Source: Anaerolineae bacterium (GTDB lineage Bacteria > Chloroflexota > Anaerolineae > B4-G1 > SLSP01). From it: a stretch of DNA of 5,423 bases. Positions 1 through 5,423 of this stretch are shown in pieces (positions within the stretch are counted from its first letter, which is position 1; each line of letters starts with the position of its first letter). The notes beneath the pieces are model-generated. The model was given only the letters and a program-made list of their open reading frames with translations. It was not told where the DNA came from and made no database searches. The position numbers were made by a program, and so were the translations under genes. The DNA lies in the NCBI GenBank assembly GCA_021159805.1, contig JAGHDT010000345.1:1-5423 (forward strand). The letters run 5' to 3'.

Positions 1-45
1 GATAAAGACAGTCGTCAGATTGCTGGAGCTGTCGGCGTAGATCAC
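1..45 (-). CDS. Possible 5' end of a further gene, cut by the window edge
   Basis: A GTG codon lies two bases after the TGA stop of the 130-residue gene and opens a frame of 15 codons that runs off the window, translating as MIYADSSSNLTTVFI. A GGAG sits about 11 bases upstream of the GTG, inside the end of the preceding gene, which is an acceptable ribosome binding site for a translationally coupled gene. The hydrophobic-Tyr-x-Asp-Ser-Ser opening resembles the first strand of PIN-domain nucleases, but many families start with a similar beta strand, so no function is assigned. The frame could also be chance, since 15 codons is too few to judge coding character. Confidence 0.3.
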   Translation of the reverse strand, partial: MIYADSSSNLTTVFI

Positions 46-47
46 GG

Positions 48-440
48 TCAGCCACGCTCCAGAGCATCGGTCAGCCGGTGGTTCAGGTCGTGAACCGGCT
101 CAGCCAACGCGGCAAGAAGTTCCAGGCTGCCGGCGGCTTCAATCGACGCCACCATCATCCGCAGCTGATCCACACCATCGAGTGTCCCCAGATTGTTCGC
201 CTCCAGGAGCTGCAAGACGCGCCGGGCGCGCGCGGCGCGCTGTGTTCGATAGTGCTCCAACGCCGTCAGGTTGAGCGCACCCGCACGCCACGCGGGCTCA
301 AACTCGTGAAACGCCGTACAAAGCTTCTGGATAAAGATGAGAGCAACCCCGCGCGCCGGGTCGTCACGAGCAACGACACGCGCCCACTGAAGCTCCTCAT
401 CACGCCCGTGTGCCCCTTCACTGGTTGGCGTATATGTCAT
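48..440 (-). CDS. Unrecognised 130-residue, mostly helical protein
   Basis: I do not recognise this protein. The sequence is charged and rich in Ala, Leu, Arg and Glu, and looks almost wholly alpha-helical: probable helices at about residues 26-46, 56-80, 88-104 and 104-128. There is no signal peptide, no membrane segment and no cysteine-pair metal motif. It is probably a soluble cytoplasmic protein. The ATG is preceded by AGGGGGG with six bases of spacing, an imperfect but usable ribosome binding site. It starts 91 bases after the oligogalacturonate lyase stop on the same strand, so it may be co-transcribed with it. The opposite strand also has an open frame of similar size here, but that one has no comparable start context and reads as low-complexity, Arg-rich sequence. 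Whether the gene belongs to pectin use or is merely adjacent cannot be told. Confidence 0.6.
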   Translation of the reverse strand: MTYTPTSEGAHGRDEELQWARVVARDDPARGVALIFIQKLCTAFHEFEPAWRAGALNLTALEHYRTQRAARARRVLQLLEANNLGTLDGVDQLRMMVASIEAAGSLELLAALAEPVHDLNHRLTDALERG

Positions 441-498
441 TGTGAACCCCCCTGAAATGAGCTGTCACACATCAAACACCCCGGAATCCAACGCCCTC

Positions 499-527
499 GC
501 CGGCGCCCGGATCAGGACGTCGCCGGC
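499..527 (-). other. GC-rich hairpin just after the oligogalacturonate lyase stop
   Basis: GCCGGCG (499-505) and CGCCGGC (521-527) form a perfect 7-bp inverted repeat around a 15-base loop. On the transcribed strand the stem begins five bases after the lyase TGA. No T-run follows it, so it is not a standard intrinsic terminator. A 3'-end stabilising stem or partial attenuator between the lyase and the downstream 130-residue gene is the more likely role, by inference. Confidence 0.45.
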
Positions 528-531
528 TCTC

Positions 532-1683
532 TCACACCTTCACATCGGCAAGGTCCGGCAAAGCTTCGAACGCCGGCACATCGACGACGAAGACCTGACC
601 GTAGCCCTGCGGATCGGCGGTGTAGACAATCTGCGTGCCCTCCTGGTTGAAGCAGGGATGAACGTGGACACGTTGGATATGGAACGACCCGCGATGCCAC
701 GCCAGCACCTTCGGACCCTGGAACGCCCCATCCTTGAAGCGCCACAGCAGCACATAGGGATCTTTGGCATCGCCATCCCCTACAACCAGGTCAAGCATAT
801 AGCTGTGAAAGTGCCAACAGTGGCCCTCGAAGGGAGCTTCCACCTGATCGGTATTGTCGTAGCGAATGCTACCGTAGACAGGCCCAGCAGCGGTCTGCCC
901 ATGGTAGCCGATGTGCTCACCATCCTGCATCCAGTACTCGTGGCCGATCGATTCGCCGGGAGCATTGGGGCGGATCTGCCAGGGCTCACCGGTGTTGATA
1001 TCCAGCCCCCAGATGCGGTTCTCGACCAGATTCCACGGACCCTCGTGGCAGAAGGTCATGATATTCGGCAGCTTGGGCGAAGCGTTAAAGTGCCCCAGCC
1101 AGTAATCCTCCTCGAAGATCACCTCCAGGTCCCCGCCGTCGACCGGGATTTTTACGATCTTGGTGTGAGGATGGGCCTCCCAGGTCTCGCGAAAGCCGAT
1201 GTACCCGTGGCCTAGATCTGTCAGAATTTGATCCGAGAGATCGACGCGGTAGCCGGTGACAAGGTACTTGCCGTCCGCCGTCGCATTGGCCCCACCGCCT
1301 ACATGTCCCTCCGGACAGGTCGCCAACGCCCGCGTCTCCAGCGTCGTCAGATCCAGGGCCATCAGCGTGGCACCGAGGTTGAAGTAGATCTCCTCCCGCA
1401 CCGGGTTCTTGCTCAGACTACCCAGGCGCTCCCCCGCCGCGAAATCGGTCAGCTGGGTGATCTCACCGCTGTCCAGGTCCACGCCGAAGAGATTTGTCCG
1501 GTTTTCACGATCAGAGGTGAAAACGATCTTCGTGCCATCATCATACCAGCAGGGGTACGTGAAATAGAAGTGATTGCTGTGCCCCTTGTAGGATGTCAGC
1601 TGATGAATCGTCGCCCCGCTCTTGGAATCCTGGTAAGTGGTCAGTTCCGACGTCCAGCGTGCTCCTATGCCTGTTCGTGTCAT
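532..1683 (-). CDS. ogl: Oligogalacturonate lyase, polysaccharide lyase family 22
   Basis: This enzyme splits short, often unsaturated, galacturonate oligomers by metal-dependent beta-elimination in the cytoplasm, yielding 5-keto-4-deoxyuronate for the KDG pathway. The 383-residue product is close to the usual family length of about 388 and lacks a signal peptide, as expected. It has TolB-like beta-propeller blades, for example residues 52-80 and 349-369. The family's active site is visible: Arg223 in ENRIW and His248 in SIGHEY match the transition-state Arg and base His, and His293 in WHFHS plus Gln337, His340 and His342 in the QRVHVH motif match the three-His/one-Gln manganese site. From memory of the Yersinia enzyme numbering (Arg217, His242, His287), the spacing of the first three is identical. 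The start is the internal ATG at 1683, not the in-frame ATG at 1722, because a GGGAGG sits five bases before it and homologues begin near this point. It follows the PL26-like lyase gene on the same strand. Confidence 0.93.
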   Translation of the reverse strand: MTRTGIGARWTSELTTYQDSKSGATIHQLTSYKGHSNHFYFTYPCWYDDGTKIVFTSDRENRTNLFGVDLDSGEITQLTDFAAGERLGSLSKNPVREEIYFNLGATLMALDLTTLETRALATCPEGHVGGGANATADGKYLVTGYRVDLSDQILTDLGHGYIGFRETWEAHPHTKIVKIPVDGGDLEVIFEEDYWLGHFNASPKLPNIMTFCHEGPWNLVENRIWGLDINTGEPWQIRPNAPGESIGHEYWMQDGEHIGYHGQTAAGPVYGSIRYDNTDQVEAPFEGHCWHFHSYMLDLVVGDGDAKDPYVLLWRFKDGAFQGPKVLAWHRGSFHIQRVHVHPCFNQEGTQIVYTADPQGYGQVFVVDVPAFEALPDLADVKV

Positions 1684-1688
1684 GATGT

Positions 1689-1694
1689 CCTCCC
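1689..1694 (-). promoter_or_regulatory. Strong Shine-Dalgarno site that sets the ogl start
   Basis: GGGAGG lies five bases upstream of the ATG at 1683. It supports this start over the ATG 13 codons upstream, which has no comparable site and would add a non-homologous N-terminus. Confidence 0.8.
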
Positions 1695-1723
1695 TTTGTG
1701 CTACAAGTTGATAGGGGGACAAA

Positions 1724-1824
1724 GTGCTAAGGGCTTCGGTACTACGGTAATAAGGTCCCTAGAAGTCTCGCCCATTGCCGGACACTCTCTCCCCCCTATT
1801 CCTTATTGCCTTATCCCTTAGCAC
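1724..1824. repeat. Ten-base inverted repeat spanning the inter-lyase spacer
   Basis: GTGCTAAGGG (1724-1733) is perfectly complementary to CCCTTAGCAC (1815-1824), with 81 bases between them. In the transcript from the lyase operon these arms could close a long-range stem just upstream of ogl. The right arm overlaps the heptamer tract, so part of the match could derive from that repeat. Confidence 0.5.
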
Positions 1825-1859
1825 CCTATCCCCTATCCCTTATGACCTCGTCCCTAGAA
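1755..1859. repeat. Ten-base direct repeat GTCCCTAGAA around the spacer
   Basis: The word occurs at 1755-1764 and again at 1850-1859, where it overlaps the stop codon of the upstream lyase gene. The copies are 95 bases apart and bracket the heptamer tract. This could be the footprint of a small duplication or insertion, or chance. Confidence 0.4.
1794..1843. repeat. Degenerate tandem heptamer tract, consensus CCCYTAT
   Basis: Seven consecutive units can be read in phase: 1794-1800, 1801-1807, 1808-1814, 1815-1822 (eight bases), 1823-1829, 1830-1836 and 1837-1843, each a variant of CCCTTAT or CCCCTAT. On the transcribed strand it is a purine-rich ATARGGG series. It fills the spacer directly after the PL26-like lyase stop. 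The layout resembles the short tandem heptamer repeats known from cyanobacterial spacers, but the role is unknown. Confidence 0.7.
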
Positions 1860-4112
1860 CGGATACTCATACCAATCCAGCATGCCGAGCGGCGTGACCG
1901 CACCGGCGAAGAGCAGAACAGAGATGTACTTGTCGGCGAAGATGCGCCCACCACCCTCGCCATCGATCACAGCGCCGCTGCTGTCGACATACTTGGCCCG
2001 CCGCTGCACGCCAACGTCGGAGCCCATCGCGGCGAACTGGCGTACAGCCATCTTCACATACCGGTCGTCTCCCGTGATGCGGTACGCGTGGGTCAGCGCC
2101 TCCAGCAGGTGATAGGTGGGCGCCGTGCGCCGCAGCGAGGGCAACTCCTTATAATAGACGATGCCGTCCGGTCCGATACAGTGCTCCAGCATGTCGTCTA
2201 CCGTTTCGATAATCAGCCGCTGAATGCGAGTGACCAGCTCAGTGTCATCCTCAACGAGCAAATAGCGCGCGAACGAGTTGACGGTCAGCGAGATCATGAA
2301 CGGAACCCGGGGCATACTGTGGCTTGTGTAGGGAGCCAGAAGGGCACCATATTCCTCGTACCAATCGAGATAGAGCATGGCCAGCTTCCGGGCCTCATCG
2401 CGCCAGCGCTCCTCGCCGGTGCCGATATACATGCCGACCAGGGCACGCATGGCCCATCCGCCCTCACGCACCGAGGTCGCGCCGGGCGTCCGCATCTGGG
2501 GACGTTGCAGGTGCCTGAGGATATTCTCGGCGACCGAGCGTGCTCCCTCCAGAGCCTCTGATCGCCCGGTGAGGAAGTAAGTGTCCAACAGCCCCTCGGT
2601 CCACTCATGAGACGGCGTCACCTTGCCCGTCACGTGGTAGCGCGTGTGGATCTTGAGGCCGCCGTCGACCAGGGGATCGGGATTGTAGTGGCAGAGATCC
2701 ACATCCAGCCAGTGCCGGGCACTGACCAATGCCGAGTCGAGGACCCGCCGCTGGCCTGTCAGCGCATAGTAGAGCGCGCAGGCGTGGGGCCGGTCGTACT
2801 CGTTGTTGACAAAGACACTCGCACCCTGACCACGCCCCTGGTTGGTGTAGCCTGCGTCCGGCGCATCGCCGAAGTGGAACATACCCAGGGCCTTGGGACG
2901 TCCATCGTGCAGGCGATTGAGGAACGACACCAGCCGGTTCGGAAGCTGTGCCGGGAAGAAGCTCTCCAGCCATGGGTTGTTCTCCCGGAACCAAGCCCGA
3001 GAGAGCGCTGGGACATCTGGAAGCTGGAACTGCAGACTGCGCACGCTGCATTCCTCAAGTGGGGTCTCAGGTCCGTGAAAGTTGAGTTGGATGCGATGCG
3101 TCTTGGCCATACCCTGCAGCAAAGGTGCGGGCGGCGCATCCTGGGGATAGAGCCCACACGCGATTCCCTCCGGGGCCACTCGCAGCGCCTTGGGAAAGTT
3201 CTGGTGGGCCTGATGGATCGAAAGGGTCACCCCCCCCTCCGCATCCCGCCAATCGACCCAGAAATCGCCGTAGTAACTGTCGATGAAGTGCTCGTTGGAC
3301 TGGTAGAGCATGGTCTCTGCCGTCAGGGACATCTCCAGCGGTCCATCATCGGACTCCAGGATCGTGGTGCGGTAGTAGCCCTGGCCCAGCGCCAGGTGTG
3401 GCACCTGACCCACCGAGGCGACATCGGGCTGGAAGGCAAGCTCCAGCCCCTCCAGCGAAAGCTCGTCCGCCTCCTCAGCGTGGATGAACTGGTGCTCAAC
3501 TTCGATGTAGGACTTGCCGGCATACGCCGTGATACGCCCGCGGAAGTCCAGGTATCCGCTGCCATCCGGCTTGCGATGCTTGCCCTTCACGGAAATCACC
3601 GCACGCAGCGGGCCTGCTTCCTCGATTGCCAGTGCCACTGGTCCCGTCGCGGTGGAGACGCTCTCACCGTCGTAGGTCAACGTGAAGCCGCTGAACAGGG
3701 TCGCATTCCAGAGCGCATTCCCATTCAAACGCACGTCCCTCACCGGCAAGAACCCATTGCTGGACACGATAAAGGCCAACGGACCGGTGTCGACCTCAAT
3801 GCCATCGAGTCTCTCACTGACGGACACCGAGGCAGGTGGAACCGCAGCCGGCGAGCCGTCAGCGATGTCAAAGGTCAAGGTCTTATCCAGATTTCCGGGC
3901 AGGTCCGGCTGCAGATGCACCAGCAGCCACTTCACACTGCCGTCGGGCCACCGGGCCAGGACATGAGGCTGGATAGGTAGGACCGCGTCCCCATCGCGGA
4001 TCACCAGATCCGCCGGGTCCTGCAGTGACCCCGATGCGAACGGGATGCTGACTGTGACGGGTTCCGACTTACGATCAAAGCGAGAGATCTTCTCGAAGGT
4101 GAGTGTATTCAC
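1854..4112 (-). CDS. PcRGLX/YetA-like exo-rhamnogalacturonan lyase (PL26-like)
   Basis: The 752-residue protein has the layout of the group defined by fungal PcRGLX and Bacillus YetA. An N-terminal RIFT-barrel region (about 1-100) contains the typical ARWPDGSVKWLL stretch at 53-64. A central beta-sandwich covers about 100-370. A C-terminal alpha/alpha toroid covers about 375-752 and holds the conserved EYDRPHACALYYALTG (438-453), GLKIHTRYH (485-493) and SHEWTEGLL (501-509) segments; the polar His, Arg and Glu residues there are the likely active-site cluster, though I cannot name the catalytic base. The family cuts the rhamnogalacturonan-I backbone by beta-elimination from one chain end. The fungal enzyme is secreted, but this one has no signal peptide and so probably acts on imported oligomers. 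The GTG start at 4112 has AAGGA nine bases upstream. The next gene downstream is a PL22 lyase, which supports a pectin role. Exact substrate is inferred; divergent family members may act on other uronate-containing glycans. Confidence 0.82.
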   Translation of the reverse strand: MNTLTFEKISRFDRKSEPVTVSIPFASGSLQDPADLVIRDGDAVLPIQPHVLARWPDGSVKWLLVHLQPDLPGNLDKTLTFDIADGSPAAVPPASVSVSERLDGIEVDTGPLAFIVSSNGFLPVRDVRLNGNALWNATLFSGFTLTYDGESVSTATGPVALAIEEAGPLRAVISVKGKHRKPDGSGYLDFRGRITAYAGKSYIEVEHQFIHAEEADELSLEGLELAFQPDVASVGQVPHLALGQGYYRTTILESDDGPLEMSLTAETMLYQSNEHFIDSYYGDFWVDWRDAEGGVTLSIHQAHQNFPKALRVAPEGIACGLYPQDAPPAPLLQGMAKTHRIQLNFHGPETPLEECSVRSLQFQLPDVPALSRAWFRENNPWLESFFPAQLPNRLVSFLNRLHDGRPKALGMFHFGDAPDAGYTNQGRGQGASVFVNNEYDRPHACALYYALTGQRRVLDSALVSARHWLDVDLCHYNPDPLVDGGLKIHTRYHVTGKVTPSHEWTEGLLDTYFLTGRSEALEGARSVAENILRHLQRPQMRTPGATSVREGGWAMRALVGMYIGTGEERWRDEARKLAMLYLDWYEEYGALLAPYTSHSMPRVPFMISLTVNSFARYLLVEDDTELVTRIQRLIIETVDDMLEHCIGPDGIVYYKELPSLRRTAPTYHLLEALTHAYRITGDDRYVKMAVRQFAAMGSDVGVQRRAKYVDSSGAVIDGEGGGRIFADKYISVLLFAGAVTPLGMLDWYEYPF

Positions 4113-4121
4113 AAATCTCTA

Positions 4122-4126
4122 TCCTT
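4122..4126 (-). promoter_or_regulatory. Ribosome binding site for the GTG-started PL26-like lyase
   Basis: AAGGA lies nine bases upstream of the GTG at 4112. No in-frame ATG nearby has a better site, and translation from this GTG gives the N-terminus expected for the RIFT-barrel domain. Confidence 0.65.
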
Positions 4127-4145
4127 TCTCAGATAATGTACATGC

Positions 4146-4160
4146 CTATCTCGGAGATAG
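4146..4160. promoter_or_regulatory. Perfect 7-1-7 palindrome, candidate operator for the lyase operon
   Basis: CTATCTC (4146-4152), one central G, then GAGATAG (4154-4160) form a perfect inverted repeat centred 41 bases upstream of the lyase GTG. If the TACATT word at 4135-4140 is the -10, the palindrome falls in the -10/-35 spacer, where a repressor would block polymerase. No regulator gene is in the window, so the binding protein is unknown. Confidence 0.45.
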
Positions 4161-4180
4161 CCTTTTCCGATCCGATCCGC

Positions 4181-4223
4181 CGGCCCAAAGCGCTCGCCTA
4201 GCCCCGATCGTGGCTTTGGGCCG
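4181..4223. repeat. 11-bp perfect stem-loop, unit A of a diverged duplication
   Basis: CGGCCCAAAGC (4181-4191) pairs perfectly with GCTTTGGGCCG (4213-4223) around a 21-base loop. The 70 bases that follow on the plus strand, to about 4293, resemble those that follow the second stem-loop at 4302-4334. No T-run adjoins it on the transcribed strand, so it is not a canonical terminator. Confidence 0.6.
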
Positions 4224-4301
4224 TTCTGCTCGCCGCATATTCATGCTTGCGTGGGCTGCCCCGGCGACCATGACGTCTACTTCGAAAATAGCTTCCGCTC
4301 C

Positions 4302-4334
4302 CGGGCCTAAAGGCTTGGCTGCAGGCTTTAGGGC
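4302..4334. repeat. Imperfect 12-bp stem-loop, unit B of the duplication
   Basis: GGGCCTAAAGGC (4303-4314) pairs with GGCTTTAGGGCC at its right arm, ending near 4335, with two mismatches and a short loop. It is the counterpart of the stem at 4181-4223, and the flank that follows, to about 4402, matches that of unit A. The stem is kept while its bases differ. Confidence 0.5.
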
Positions 4335-4431
4335 CTTCTTTGCGTCACATCTTCATGTTGGCGTGGTGTGCTGATGCAGATAACGTCCACTTCAAGAATA
4401 GCACCTTGTACCGTCGAGTAGATAGTCGGGC

Positions 4432-4446
4432 GGGACAACTTGTCCC
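4432..4446. repeat. Second perfect 7-1-7 palindrome
   Basis: GGGACAA (4432-4438), one base, then TTGTCCC (4440-4446) form a perfect inverted repeat. Its right part also belongs to a competing hairpin, TCCCC (4443-4447) with GGGGA (4453-4457). It could be a protein-binding site or an RNA stem; there is no downstream evidence to choose. Confidence 0.4.
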
Positions 4447-4484
4447 CGTTGAGGGGAGCCAACCTATATGACCATCCGCATGTA

Positions 4485-4528
4485 GGCCGGGCCATCGTGC
4501 CCGGCCACCTGGCGAACCCGCGGGGTTC
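4485..4528. repeat. Two adjacent GC-rich hairpins downstream of the methyltransferase gene
   Basis: GGCCGGGC (4485-4492) pairs with GCCCGGCC (4499-4506) around six bases. Seven bases further on, GAACCC (4514-4519) pairs with GGGTTC (4523-4528) around GCG. On the transcribed strand the pair begins about 48 bases after the methyltransferase stop, so it may end or protect that mRNA. No T-run follows either stem. A REP-like dispersed palindromic element is an equal possibility. Confidence 0.5.
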
Positions 4529-4575
4529 ACGACAGCATATTTCTCCTGCATGGTATGCGCTAACGAACATGGGAT

Positions 4576-5409
4576 CTACGTGGTGGCACTTCTGCAGAAG
4601 CTTGGCTTGCCCTGAATATCCGGACAGTAGGATGTCCAGAACCACAACCACGGGGGTAGGATGGATGTGAAATGCTCCCACGTGCCCGCCTCAGCATCCA
4701 AGTTCTGCTCGTGTCCCGCCCATTCCACCATTTTGAACGTAACTAGATGGCTTTCAGCCAATCCGGTCAATATCCGGCCCAGCGTCTGCCGGTACTCACG
4801 AGGACCTGCTAGTCGCTGTCGCGCCTCCGATGCCGCCCTGAAGACCCAGTCCTCATCCTGATACGTGATCTCCGCCGCTTCTACATAAGGACGGCGCATC
4901 ACGTACCCCTCTCCATTCCAGTCCTGCGTGCCCATGCCCGACACAAAGGGGTTGGCGACGGCAAAGTGGTAGAGCCCACCGGGCCGGATCACCCGCGCGA
5001 CCTGGGCAAAGACAACACGCGGGTCCGGCACAAAGCTGAGCGAGTAGGGCTGCCATACTATGTCGAAGGTAGCGCCACCAAGAATCGAGAGATCCCGCAT
5101 GTCGCCTTGCTGCGTAACGATCTCAACGCCGTAGTGGGTGGCCACCACGCGGTCCTGCTGCAACTGGCCATCTGAAATGTCCAAGACGGTGACATCGGCG
5201 CCCAGAACGGCGAAAGCCGCTGACTGCTGTCCGCCGCCACTTGCCAGGCACAGTACATCTCTGCCAGTTATGTCATCCAGAACGCCCTGTGGGTCCAGCC
5301 GTTCGCGGGCCCCACGCACATCCAGGTCCAACCAGGGCCGCGTGAAGAGTGCATCGGCTTCCACAAGGCCCTCCCATCGTTTTCGGTTATAGTCGTAGAC
5401 GCTATCCAT
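4576..5409 (-). CDS. Class I SAM-dependent methyltransferase, substrate unknown
   Basis: The 277-residue protein has a Methyltransf_11-type Rossmann fold. Motif I is the VLCLASGGGQ stretch (52-61), followed by the acidic end of strand 2 at VTVLDIS (73-79, Asp77 likely contacting the SAM ribose), GDMRDL (102-107), the FDIVWQPYSLSFVPDP segment (115-130) and VIRPGGLYHFAV (140-151). The N-terminal YDYNRKRWEGL and the C-terminal PPWLWFWTSYCPD are typical of a widespread uncharacterised family, so the gene appears complete. There is no signal peptide or membrane segment; it should act in the cytoplasm, probably on a small molecule. The ATG at 5409 has only a weak GAG upstream, and only 14 upstream bases are in view. 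It faces the same way as the lyases but is 463 bases from them across a hairpin-rich spacer, so shared function is doubtful. Confidence 0.85.
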   Translation of the reverse strand: MDSVYDYNRKRWEGLVEADALFTRPWLDLDVRGARERLDPQGVLDDITGRDVLCLASGGGQQSAAFAVLGADVTVLDISDGQLQQDRVVATHYGVEIVTQQGDMRDLSILGGATFDIVWQPYSLSFVPDPRVVFAQVARVIRPGGLYHFAVANPFVSGMGTQDWNGEGYVMRRPYVEAAEITYQDEDWVFRAASEARQRLAGPREYRQTLGRILTGLAESHLVTFKMVEWAGHEQNLDAEAGTWEHFTSILPPWLWFWTSYCPDIQGKPSFCRSATT

Positions 5410-5423
5410 AGTAAGCTCAGATC

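Larger units (their letters stand above)
4113..4575. other. 463-base non-coding spacer rich in palindromes and a diverged duplication
   Basis: No convincing gene lies between the methyltransferase stop and the large lyase start. The open frames crossing it, on both strands, have no ribosome binding site and no recognisable product. The stretch holds a candidate operator, two related units each with a stem-loop, a second 7-1-7 palindrome and a pair of GC-rich hairpins, listed separately. It must also carry the promoter of the lyase gene, but no clear -35/-10 pair stands out; TACATT at 4135-4140 (minus strand) is the best -10-like word. Confidence 0.6.

Noticed and set aside
78..455. 125-codon plus-strand frame opposite the 130-residue gene
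   Set aside because: Arg/Pro-rich product with no recognisable start signal; the minus-strand frame has a better ribosome binding site and fits the run of same-strand genes.
442..1215. 257-codon plus-strand frame opposite the oligogalacturonate lyase
   Set aside because: The minus strand encodes a PL22 enzyme with its active-site residues; the plus frame has no motif and is a shadow.
1684..1722. Upstream in-frame ATG extending the oligogalacturonate lyase by 13 residues
   Set aside because: No ribosome binding site before it, while a GGGAGG five bases ahead of the ATG at 1683 gives the usual family N-terminus.
2607..3980. 457-codon open frame on the plus strand, antisense to the PL26-like gene
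   Set aside because: It has no recognisable domain, is biased toward Arg, His and Gln, and lies wholly inside a gene with clear family structure; long antisense frames are expected in high-GC coding DNA.
4292..4470. Plus-strand frame through repeat unit B reading RHIFMLAW...NVHFKNS, partly shared with unit A
   Set aside because: The shared peptide is explained by nucleotide duplication, the frame shifts between units, and no start codon with a ribosome binding site precedes it.
4181..4528. Spacer hairpins as rho-independent terminators or a CRISPR array
   Set aside because: None has a following T-run on the transcribed strand, and there are only two diverged units without uniform repeats and unique spacers.
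4328..4681. 117-codon minus-strand frame overlapping the methyltransferase 3' end and the spacer
   Set aside because: Its first third is the methyltransferase read in another frame and the rest runs through hairpins; no ribosome binding site or family resemblance.

Overview
The window reads as chromosomal DNA from a high-GC bacterium. Every convincing gene lies on the minus strand, and the starts have purine-rich Shine-Dalgarno sites (a GGGAGG core before the oligogalacturonate lyase, AAGGA before the large lyase). No marker gene fixes the lineage. The gene content and the hairpin- and repeat-rich spacers suggest an uncultured polysaccharide-degrading bacterium (Chloroflexota, Planctomycetota or Latescibacterota-like). 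That is a guess, not a measurement.

In transcription order (right to left): a complete class I SAM-dependent methyltransferase (5409 to 4576); a 463-base spacer holding palindromes, hairpins and a diverged direct duplication; a 752-residue protein with the three-part layout of the PcRGLX/YetA exo-rhamnogalacturonan lyase group (PL26-like, 4112 to 1854); a 170-base spacer with a tandem heptamer tract, a long-range inverted repeat and a direct repeat; a PL22 oligogalacturonate lyase with its expected catalytic and metal-binding residues in place (1683 to 532); a 90-base gap with a GC-rich hairpin; an unrecognised 130-residue protein (440 to 48); and possibly the first 15 codons of another gene leaving the window at base 1.

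The two lyases form a plausible intracellular pectin module. Neither has a signal peptide. The PL26-like enzyme would cut rhamnogalacturonan-I fragments, and the PL22 enzyme would split short, mostly unsaturated, galacturonate oligomers into 5-keto-4-deoxyuronate that feeds the KDG route. No transporter, KDG-pathway gene or regulator lies in the window. A perfect 7-1-7 palindrome just upstream of the large lyase gene is the best candidate operator. The methyltransferase has no visible link to pectin use and is separated by the repeat-rich spacer. I found no clear previously undescribed system. The least explained items are the repeat-rich spacers and the small 130-residue gene.
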